Below are positions 1-4,405 of a stretch of DNA of 5,162 nucleotides, piece by piece. Position numbers and translations under genes: made by a program. Under the pieces are notes generated by a model. That model ran no database searches, had not been told where the DNA came from, and saw only the letters and a program-made list of their open reading frames with translations. How positions within the stretch are numbered: the stretch's first letter is position 1; each line of letters opens with the position of its first letter. The DNA lies in the NCBI GenBank assembly GCA_030262795.1, contig JAJSZO010000193.1, positions 1-5,162 on the forward strand, written 5' to 3'. The stretch comes from Deltaproteobacteria bacterium (GTDB lineage: Bacteria; Desulfobacterota; Desulfobacteria; Desulfobacterales; ETH-SRB1).

Positions 1-581
1 AGAAGGAGAGCTTGCTTGTTTTGAGGAAACTTTTCTGCTAATTCATTGATGGGTATATAGTTTTTCGTAAACGCGACCCTGGTGAGAATGGATTGTTTTC
101 TATCCATTATTATTTCTGCGATTCCGTCACTTACCCACTGGGCAACTCCTTCATCAAGCCATTTAGGCAGTCTTTCTTCTGGAATATAGCGATGAAGAAG
201 AAGATGACACAATTCATGCTTTAGGGTTATTCCAAGGTTAAAGGGGGAAATATTCATTCTCGAATAGTCTATTACAATGAACTTTTTCTGAGGAACAGCG
301 TATGCAATAACGAAATCACTCTTTGTCATCTTCCGGAAGGTCTGCCTGTTTTTAATAAGAAGTACTGTTGGCTCGTAATCCAATTTCCATTTAAGCGTTT
401 TTTCAAGTTCTGCAATTAGTCCGGGATAGATATTTACGACTTCCTTTGCAGCATTTTTAACAGGTTCTTCAAACAGTACGCAAACTCCATTTTTCTTGAT
501 TGAATTGAGCTGTTCTCCGTAGATGGGTTTGAAAAAAAAGATAACAAGAGCAAATAAAGAGATAAGAAATATTTTCCTCAT
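1..581 (-). CDS. Secreted peptidase-MA-like (HExxH) protein, C-terminus cut by window edge
   Basis: The reverse strand from the ATG at 579-581 stays open to the window edge, giving 193 codons of an incomplete gene. Residues 1-22 (MRKIFLISLFALVIFFFKPI...) look like a Sec signal peptide, with probable cleavage after PIYG. The diagnostic region is HELCH at residues 122-126, then H130, then LPKWLDEGVAQW at 139-149. An HExxH zinc motif followed 18 residues later by a glutamate (E144) in a WxxEG context is the gluzincin arrangement of the peptidase MA-like family. By family knowledge it would be an exported zinc-dependent peptidase or a structural relative; its substrate is unknown. AGGTG (plus-strand 589-593, read in reverse) lies 7 nt before the ATG and supports this start. 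The gene is divergent from the secretion cluster, so a link to it is only positional. The fold is well supported; catalytic activity is inferred. Confidence 0.85.
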   Translation of the reverse strand, partial: MRKIFLISLFALVIFFFKPIYGEQLNSIKKNGVCVLFEEPVKNAAKEVVNIYPGLIAELEKTLKWKLDYEPTVLLIKNRQTFRKMTKSDFVIAYAVPQKKFIVIDYSRMNISPFNLGITLKHELCHLLLHRYIPEERLPKWLDEGVAQWVSDGIAEIIMDRKQSILTRVAFTKNYIPINELAEKFPQNKQALL

Positions 582-588
582 GGTGATG

Positions 589-593
589 CACCT
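589..593 (-). promoter_or_regulatory. Ribosome binding site of the divergent peptidase-like gene
   Basis: On the reverse strand AGGTG sits 7 nt upstream of the ATG at 581. It fixes the start of a gene whose other end is off the window. The surrounding reverse-strand GGTGCATCACC is a small inverted repeat that could weakly mask the site. Confidence 0.5.
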
Positions 594-630
594 GTAGTTC
601 AATATTGTCCTTAGCCTGGGTATCTCTTGG

Positions 631-698
631 AGTCGATATTGCTGCATCAAAATGTGAAGTTATTTTTGAGCAAGCCCTTATGTGAAAAGTTATCGACT
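631..698. repeat. Short inverted repeat AGTCGATA...TATCGACT with an internal direct repeat
   Basis: AGTCGATA at 631-638 is the exact reverse complement of TATCGACT at 691-698. Between them ATGTGAAGTTAT (652-663) and ATGTGAAAAGTTAT (680-693) form a near-direct repeat. The GAAGTTATTT core also appears in the repeat arms at 768-849 and 1461, so this is probably another degenerate member of the same dispersed family. It lies in the likely upstream region of the divergent peptidase gene. A dispersed palindromic repeat is the likeliest reading; an operator is possible. Confidence 0.5.
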
Positions 699-721
699 AA
701 ATTTTAATTTTAGGCTATATA

Positions 722-750
722 GTGCCTGAACGAAAACACTGTTCAGGCGC
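722..750. repeat. Strong GC-rich hairpin in the divergent gap
   Basis: GCCTGAAC (724-731) pairs perfectly with GTTCAGGC (741-748) around a 9-nt loop, and the stem extends to 10 bp with one G-U pair (723/749) and G-C (722/750). On the + strand it is followed by a T-rich but interrupted stretch (753-763), giving a terminator-like look. No + strand gene lies upstream to terminate, and the - strand has no T-tract after the stem. It is more likely a REP-like palindrome or a barrier to read-through than a dedicated terminator. Confidence 0.6.
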
Positions 751-767
751 GGTTTTAAGTTTTAGGT

Positions 768-849
768 TAGGAACGTGGACAAAATAACTTCACCAAGTAG
801 GCGCACAGATTTGGGCATAGTTGAGGAAGTTAATTCGTCCACGTTCCTA
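768..849. repeat. MITE/REP-like element with 24-bp imperfect terminal inverted repeats
   Basis: The left arm 768-791 begins TAGGAACGTGGAC and ends AACTTC. The right arm 826-849 is its reverse complement at 22 of 24 positions. The 34-bp centre (792-825) has no coding capacity. Total length is 82 bp. A further copy of the right arm lies at 1461-1484, so this is a repeated family and not a single hairpin. The small size, inverted ends and non-coding centre fit a miniature palindromic element; no target-site duplication is obvious. Confidence 0.65.
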
Positions 850-852
850 ATG
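814..852 (+). repeat. Direct repeat, copy 1, upstream of the cohesin gene
   Basis: This 39-bp stretch matches 1449-1487 at 34 of 39 positions in the same orientation, including the shared CATAGTTG, GGAAGTTA and CACGTTCCT blocks. The two copies bracket the cohesin gene. It contains the right arm of the 768-849 inverted repeat. Confidence 0.7.
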
Positions 853-914
853 CAAGCGTAAACAAAAGACTTTGTAATTATTCAGGTTCAAAGAAAGTAG
901 GGGATGAGAAAATA

Positions 915-1391
915 ATGGGTAATATTTCAGGAAGATTAATCAGTTTGATTTTTATTTTTGTTGTAATTTTATGGCCTTCAACTTCACCAGCAGTTGATCT
1001 ATATCTCCCTGAAATTAATGCAAAATCCGGACAATCCATTGATGTTCCGATTATGATTGATCGTGTCAAGAATCTGGCCGGTGTAAAACTGGTTTTAAGA
1101 TATGATTCCGGAATCCTCAAATTTAAAAAGAGCTCAAAAACAGAAAAAAGCGGTTCGATGATGCACATTGTTAACGACAAAAAACCTGGCAGACTAATTA
1201 TTGTTATGGCGGCTGCAAAGGGAATCAAAGGAGAAAATTTTTCGATTTTTAATCTTATCTTTGAAATCAAAAAAGGTCTTACCGGGAAACAGAGCACTAT
1301 TATAAAGATTGACAAAGTCCAGTTAATGACCGATCAACTGAAGGAAGTGAAATGTAATACAAAGGTCAATCCTATCATTATTTTGCCTTGA
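915..1391 (+). CDS. Exported single-domain cohesin protein
   Basis: The 158-residue product starts at the ATG at 915, preceded by AGGGG at 899-903; an earlier ATG at 904 hits a stop after three codons. Residues 7-26 form a hydrophobic signal peptide with a probable signal peptidase I site after STSPA (residue 26). The mature part (27-158) is one beta-rich module: LPEINAKSGQSIDVPIMID, then VKNLAGVKLVLRYDSGILKF, the (G)x(V)xVPV...NLAG...L.YD signature of cohesin domains, and a final strand with KIDKVQLMTD. Cohesins bind dockerins in cellulosomes. In Gram-negative anaerobes they also occur as isolated modules and, as I recall, fused to secretin-type proteins. No dockerin, anchor or enzyme domain is present. 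It lies 152 bp before gspF on the same strand, so a T2SS accessory role is plausible but inferred. A single cysteine (C147) lies near the end. Confidence 0.75.
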   Translation: MGNISGRLISLIFIFVVILWPSTSPAVDLYLPEINAKSGQSIDVPIMIDRVKNLAGVKLVLRYDSGILKFKKSSKTEKSGSMMHIVNDKKPGRLIIVMAAAKGIKGENFSIFNLIFEIKKGLTGKQSTIIKIDKVQLMTDQLKEVKCNTKVNPIIILP

Positions 1392-1448
1392 TATTTTTGG
1401 GATTTGAGCCTAGATTTGAGATTTGGCAAAGGCGGCCTGAAGCTATGA

Positions 1449-1487
1449 AGCATAGTTGTGGAAGTTATTTCGTTCACGTTCCTTATG
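1449..1487 (+). repeat. Direct repeat, copy 2, between the cohesin gene and gspF
   Basis: Same orientation as 814-852 and 34 of 39 bases identical. It keeps only one arm of the inverted-repeat element at 768-849. It is preceded by a small inverted repeat CTATG-AAG-CATAG (1443-1455) and followed by a T9 tract (1490-1498). Confidence 0.7.
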
Positions 1488-1492
1488 GGTTT

Positions 1493-1516
1493 TTTTTTAG
1501 TGCTATTTCTAAAAAA
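1493..1516. repeat. AT-rich inverted repeat upstream of gspF
   Basis: TTTTTTAG (1493-1500) and CTAAAAAA (1509-1516) are exact reverse complements around an 8-nt loop. It lies 27 bp before gspF. The stem is too weak for a normal intrinsic terminator, and no GC-rich stem precedes the T-tract. It could mark a promoter-proximal AT-rich element, but no function can be assigned. Confidence 0.35.
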
Positions 1517-1543
1517 GTGTAAACCGGCAAATGAAGGTTACCA

Positions 1544-2770
1544 ATGCCTGTATATGAATATAAAGCAATAGACATAAATGGCAAGAATAGTTCGGGTGTC
1601 ATTAATTCTGAAAGCGCTCTTGCGGTTCGTCAAAAGCTTCGCAATTCCGGCATTTTTCCGGTCTCCATTAAGGAAGTTGATAATATTCCCCAAAAAAAGG
1701 AGGTGCGGAATTATTTTAATCTGAGCCGATTTAACCGTGTCAAACCATCTGAAGTTTCTATGATGACAAGACAATTGGCCACATTGATCAACGCAGGGTT
1801 TCCGCTTGTAACAGCTTTTGACGCTTTGATACCCCAAACACACTCTACAGCATTTAAAAAGGTTTTAGCCCATGTAAAAGATTCAATTGTAGAAGGAAAC
1901 AGCTTTTCAGTTGCGCTGTCTTTGTATCCGTCTGTTTTCCCCCCAATACATATAAACATGGTTCATGCCGGAGAAACTTCCGGAACTCTTGAAATCGTTT
2001 TAGAACGGCTTGCAGATATTACCGAAAAACAACAGACATTAAACAATCGAATAAAATCATTGCTGGCATATCCTGTTTTAATGACCATTATAGGGGCACT
2101 TGTTTTGTTTGTTCTTTTGACTTTTATTGTTCCGAGTATAACTTCAATTTTTTCTGACATGAACCAGGTTCTTCCAGCCCCGACCCTTTTGCTTATTGCC
2201 ATAAGCGACCTTTTAAAATCGTACTGGTATGTTATCATTATCCTGATAGCAGTAATTATGCTTAGTTATCACAAAATCAAAAAAACTAAAAAAGGGATAT
2301 ATTTGATTGATAAAACCGTGCTTTACCTGCCCGGTATAAGAGCTCTAATCAAAAAAATGGCTGTTGCCCGTTTTGCGCGAACACTGGCATCTCTTCTTGA
2401 AAACGGTGTTTCCATGTTATCCGCCCTGGAGATTGCAAAAAATATCACAGGGAATGTATTTATTTCCAATGCTATTGAGGATGCCGCTAAAGAGGTCGGA
2501 AAAGGGCAGAGCCTTGGAGCATCCCTTGCGGCATTCAAAGCGATTCCCTATCTTTCCATCCAGATGATCCAGGTTGGAGAACAAAGCGGTAAGCTGGAAA
2601 CCATGCTTAATAAAATTGCAGATTTGTTTGAAAACGAAGTTGAATCAAGCCTGATTAGTATAACATCATTGCTTGAACCTGCTATAATATTATTTATGGG
2701 CATTATTATCGGCTTTATTGTCCTTGCAATATGCCTTCCGATTTTTGAGATGAATCAGCTTATTATGTGA
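1544..2770 (+). CDS. gspF: Type II secretion inner-membrane platform protein GspF
   Basis: The 408-residue length is typical of GspF. It opens with MPVYEYKAID, the classic family N-terminus, with AAGG 6 nt upstream of the ATG. Two homologous T2SSF cytoplasmic domains are visible, at about 70-193 and 272-394. Each has the conserved glutamate loop: HAGETSGTLE at 141-150 and VGEQSGKLE at 344-352. Three membrane segments lie at about 176-202, 226-242 and 378-401, the last within LEPAIILFMG and a long hydrophobic run. In the family, GspF sits in the inner membrane and links the GspE ATPase and GspL to pseudopilus assembly. Type IV pilus PilC is the closest alternative, but the gspGHIJ neighbours make T2SS the clear call. 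Unusually, gspE is not directly upstream; the cohesin gene is. Confidence 0.95.
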   Translation: MPVYEYKAIDINGKNSSGVINSESALAVRQKLRNSGIFPVSIKEVDNIPQKKEVRNYFNLSRFNRVKPSEVSMMTRQLATLINAGFPLVTAFDALIPQTHSTAFKKVLAHVKDSIVEGNSFSVALSLYPSVFPPIHINMVHAGETSGTLEIVLERLADITEKQQTLNNRIKSLLAYPVLMTIIGALVLFVLLTFIVPSITSIFSDMNQVLPAPTLLLIAISDLLKSYWYVIIILIAVIMLSYHKIKKTKKGIYLIDKTVLYLPGIRALIKKMAVARFARTLASLLENGVSMLSALEIAKNITGNVFISNAIEDAAKEVGKGQSLGASLAAFKAIPYLSIQMIQVGEQSGKLETMLNKIADLFENEVESSLISITSLLEPAIILFMGIIIGFIVLAICLPIFEMNQLIM

Positions 2771-2775
2771 GGAGG

Positions 2776-2854
2776 TTAGGGATTAGGAATTAGGGATTAG
2801 GAATTAGGGATTAGGGATTAGGGATTAGGGGGTCAGGGATTAGGGGTCAGGGGG
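2776..2854 (+). repeat. Telomere-like TTAGGGA heptamer array with G-quadruplex potential
   Basis: Eight contiguous 7-bp units run from 2776 to 2831 (TTAGGGA or TTAGGAA, the last TTAGGGG). Variant units with TCAGGG follow, to 2854. The G-runs at 2807-2809, 2814-2816, 2821-2823, 2828-2832, 2836-2838, 2843-2846 and 2850-2854 are separated by ATTA or TCA loops. This satisfies the G3+N1-7 quadruplex rule several times over on the coding strand. The array fills almost all of the gspF-gspG gap and directly abuts the gspG Shine-Dalgarno. Confidence 0.9.
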
Positions 2855-2860
2855 AAGGAG
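2855..2860 (+). promoter_or_regulatory. Ribosome binding site of gspG
   Basis: AAGGAG lies 5 nt before the ATG at 2866. It is the strongest Shine-Dalgarno in the window, as expected for the abundantly needed major pseudopilin. It sits immediately 3' of the last G-run of the heptamer array, so folding of that array in mRNA could affect its accessibility. Confidence 0.8.
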
Positions 2861-2865
2861 AATTA

Positions 2866-3318
2866 ATGAATAAAAAAGTACCTTTTATTAAAAATATTTA
2901 TGGATTTACACTTATTGAATTGATGGTTGTTATAATAATATTGGGCATTCTTGCTATGTATGTCGCGCCGAAGATAATGGGTCGTCCTGACGAAGCAAGA
3001 CAGGTTAAAGCAAGGCTTGATATAGCCAGCCTGGAAACAGCGCTTAAGTTATACAAGCTTGACAACGGTATGTATCCAGGCACGGAACAGGGTTTGCAGG
3101 CGCTGGTTGCTCAACCTGAATCAGGAACTATGCCAAAAAAATGGCGTAAAGGCGGTTATCTTGAGAAAAACAGGGTTCCGAAAGATCCCTGGGGAAACGA
3201 GTATATCTATCTTTGCCCGGGGGTTTACGACGATTTTGACATGATTTCATACGGAGCCGACGGTGTTTCCGGTGGAGAAGACAAAAATAAGGATATTAAT
3301 AGCTGGGAGATTGAATAG
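2866..3318 (+). CDS. gspG: Type II secretion major pseudopilin GspG
   Basis: The 150-residue product has a class III prepilin leader MNKKVPFIKNIYG, cut before F14, and a mature N-terminus FTLIELMVVIIILGILA with the conserved Glu at mature position +5 (E18). The hydrophobic helix anchors it in the membrane and packs in the filament core. The remaining domain carries GspG hallmarks: PDEARQVKARLDIASLETALKLYKLDNGMYP (41-71), TEQGL at 73-77, and PKDPWGNEY (105-113). The C-terminal YGADGVSGGEDKNKDINSW (129-147) is the family's aspartate-rich calcium-binding loop. This loop and PWG separate it from type IV pilins. Prepilin peptidase, encoded elsewhere, would process it, after which it polymerises into the pseudopilus. 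It is flanked on both sides by G-rich repeats, and its stop codon lies inside one of them. Confidence 0.97.
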   Translation: MNKKVPFIKNIYGFTLIELMVVIIILGILAMYVAPKIMGRPDEARQVKARLDIASLETALKLYKLDNGMYPGTEQGLQALVAQPESGTMPKKWRKGGYLEKNRVPKDPWGNEYIYLCPGVYDDFDMISYGADGVSGGEDKNKDINSWEIE

Positions 3319-3353
3319 GGTCAGGGGTCAGGGATTAGGGATTGGATTATTAG
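3316..3353 (+). repeat. G-rich heptamer repeat and G4 motif overlapping the gspG stop
   Basis: The gspG stop codon TAG (3316-3318) is the first part of a run of TCAGGGG, TCAGGGA and TTAGGGA units. The G-runs 3318-3320, 3324-3327, 3331-3333 and 3338-3340, with loops TCA, TCA and ATTA, form a minimal canonical G-quadruplex motif on the coding strand. The unit sequences are the same as in the array at 2776-2854. A degenerate tail (GGATTATTAGG) continues to 3353. Confidence 0.85.
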
Positions 3354-3417
3354 GATAAATTGGATGGTTAGGGTGGCATGGACAAACTTGTTTATCCGTG
3401 TTCGGTGATGCTGGGAT
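3353..3417 (+). repeat. Composite intergenic repeat, copy 1 (gspG-gspH gap)
   Basis: It has two modules. Module A, 3353-3371, is 19 bp identical to 4387-4405. Module B, 3368-3405, matches 4343-4378 (TTAGGGTGGCAT, one change, GACAAACTTGTTT, one change, TCCG, 2-bp indel, TTCGG). Module B contains a near-palindrome GGACAAACTTGTTTATCC at 3380-3397 with one unpaired position. The order is A then B; in the second copy it is B then A. The TGATGCTGGG at 3406-3415 leads directly into the gspH start. Confidence 0.8.
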
Positions 3418-3452
3418 GAAAATAAATGCTGGGATGTTGGAATGTTGGAATG
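3408..3452 (+). repeat. Short tandem repeats encoding the gspH leader
   Basis: ATGCTGGGATG occurs at 3408-3418 and 3426-3436, and TTGGAATG is doubled at 3437-3452. These lie at and inside the beginning of gspH and create several closely spaced ATG codons. The prepilin leader before FTLIE is therefore written almost wholly in low-complexity repeat sequence. Confidence 0.65.
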
Positions 3453-3940
3453 ACGGTTTTACTCTTATTGAGCTAATCGTTGTTATTTCTCTTATCAGCA
3501 TAATACTTTTTGTCTCGGTTCCCCGTTTTTATAACGAAACACTGCCGGATAATACAAAAAAAGTTTCTCGCTGGATTATGATGACATCGCAGTCTTTAAA
3601 AGAAAAAGCTTTCTGCGATCAGAAGCTTTATATCATGCACGTTGATATGCAAAGCAAACGGCTATGGGTGACAGATGAATCCATGTCAGAAGAAGAGGTT
3701 CTAAAATCCGGGCAAAAAGGATTCATGTTTCCGGATGATGTTGAACTGATAGGTGTGGAGTTCCCGGGCAATAATAAAATCATATCCGGTCGGGCTGATA
3801 TCTGCTTTTACACTGACGGCCATTCTGATATGGCGGTGATTCATGTTGAAGACGATGATAACAACCGGCTCTCCTTTGTTATTGAACCTTTTTTATCAAA
3901 GGTAAAACTGTATGAGGAATATTCGGGATTTGAAGGTTAA
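3416..3940 (+). CDS. gspH: Type II secretion minor pseudopilin GspH
   Basis: From the ATG at 3416 the product is 174 residues. The leader MKINAGMLECWNDG is cut before F15, and the mature end FTLIELIVVISLISIILFVSVP has Glu at +5 (E19). The body is beta-rich and ends with ADICFYTDGHSDMAVIHV (127-144 from this start) and a last strand LSFVIEP, which fit GspH. By family knowledge it is a minor pseudopilin that joins the I-J-K tip to the GspG shaft. The start is uncertain: a GTG at 3398 adds six residues and the ATG at 3434 gives an 8-residue leader. I chose 3416 because GGTGAT (3404-3409) precedes it and it supplies a lysine to the leader. The sequence is divergent apart from the N-terminus; the assignment rests on length and position between gspG and gspI. 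Confidence 0.9.
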   Translation: MKINAGMLECWNDGFTLIELIVVISLISIILFVSVPRFYNETLPDNTKKVSRWIMMTSQSLKEKAFCDQKLYIMHVDMQSKRLWVTDESMSEEEVLKSGQKGFMFPDDVELIGVEFPGNNKIISGRADICFYTDGHSDMAVIHVEDDDNNRLSFVIEPFLSKVKLYEEYSGFEG

Positions 3941-4322
3941 GCTTAAGCCGAATGCCGGCTTTACATTGCTCGAAATCATGGTGTCAATTTCCATAATTTC
4001 CATTGTCCTTGTTGCTGTTTATAGAATGCATATCCAAACCATCGCTATGAATAGCTCAGTAAAATTTTATACAACCGCACCGCTGCTGGCGCATGGCAAA
4101 ATTGCGGAACTTGAAATAAACCCATCAGATGAATTGACGGATGATTCTGGAAATTTCGGGGAGGAGTTTCCGGGATACAGATGGAACCAGTCAATAGACG
4201 ATATTGAATCTAAACTCCTTGGCACAACCAGCAAAGCTCTTAAAAAAATTGATGTAACCATATCCTTTAATAATGATGAACTCACTTATAACCTGAGAAA
4301 ATACAGGTTTGTCAGGGATTGA
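3912..4322 (+). CDS. gspI: Type II secretion minor pseudopilin GspI
   Basis: The 136-residue product has a positively charged leader MRNIRDLKVKLKPNAG, cut before F17, then FTLLEIMVSISIISIVLVAVYR with Glu at +5 (E21). The family's features follow: an alanine-rich helix (APLLAHGKIAELE, 56-68), a GEEFPGYRWNQSI segment (83-95) and a final KKIDVTISFNND strand (111-122). The length fits GspI, the pseudopilin thought to start assembly of the I-J-K tip complex. Its start overlaps the end of gspH by 29 nt in another frame, so translation is probably coupled. There is no strong Shine-Dalgarno before the ATG. The last codons and stop (GTCAGGGATTGA) resemble the intergenic GTCAGGGATTAG repeat unit, so the 3' end may have been shaped by repeat insertion. 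Confidence 0.93.
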   Translation: MRNIRDLKVKLKPNAGFTLLEIMVSISIISIVLVAVYRMHIQTIAMNSSVKFYTTAPLLAHGKIAELEINPSDELTDDSGNFGEEFPGYRWNQSIDDIESKLLGTTSKALKKIDVTISFNNDELTYNLRKYRFVRD

Positions 4323-4324
4323 AG

Positions 4325-4405
4325 GATTGGATGATTGGATGATTAGGGTGGCATAGACAAACTTGTTTGTCCGTTCGGGATACTGGGGATAAATTGGATG
4401 GTTAG
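4325..4405 (+). repeat. Composite intergenic repeat, copy 2 (gspI-gspJ gap), module order reversed
   Basis: It begins with tandem GATTGGAT units (4325-4340). Module B follows at 4343-4378, containing the palindrome AGACAAACTTGTTTGTCC (4355-4372; 16 central bases with self-complementary arms GACAAAC and GTTTGTC). Module A at 4387-4405 (GGATAAATTGGATGGTTAG) is 19 bp identical to 3353-3371 and ends exactly one base before the gspJ ATG. Compared with the gspG-gspH copy the modules are shuffled. The gap is 83 bp with nothing else in it. Confidence 0.8.

Larger units (their letters stand above)
582..914. other. Divergent intergenic region, repeat-rich, no gene seen
   Basis: These 333 bp separate the divergent peptidase and cohesin genes. 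I see no convincing coding frame and no clear sigma-70 -35/-10 pair. The stretch is instead a series of inverted repeats: an 8-bp pair at 631-638/691-698, a strong hairpin at 722-750 and a 24-bp imperfect pair at 768-791/826-849. Promoters for both genes presumably lie here but cannot be placed from sequence alone. Confidence 0.6.

Noticed and set aside
841..914. Sigma-70 promoter before the cohesin gene
   Set aside because: The region is AT-rich, but no -35/-10 pair with proper spacing stands out enough to annotate.
878..1315. Open frame on the - strand, 145 codons
   Set aside because: It lies antisense to the cohesin gene, has no recognisable domain, and the + strand frame has a signal peptide and a domain signature.
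1461..1498. Intrinsic terminator of the cohesin gene at the T9 tract
   Set aside because: No GC-rich stem lies immediately before the T-tract; the sequence there is the dispersed repeat arm, which is not self-complementary by itself.
1538..2538. Several - strand open frames of 71-101 codons (1538-1843, 1711-1959, 1963-2238, 2323-2538) and a + strand frame at 2364-2567
   Set aside because: All are shadows of gspF, with no ribosome binding site or family features.
2776..2854. CRISPR array
   Set aside because: The repeat unit is 7 bp with no spacers, so it is a simple tandem repeat.
2776..2854. True telomere or eukaryotic contig end
   Set aside because: The units are degenerate, number about eight, and lie inside a bacterial operon between two intact gsp genes.
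2898..3244. Alternative-frame ORFs within gspG (- 2898-3083, + 3059-3244)
   Set aside because: They overlap a textbook GspG gene and encode no recognisable protein.
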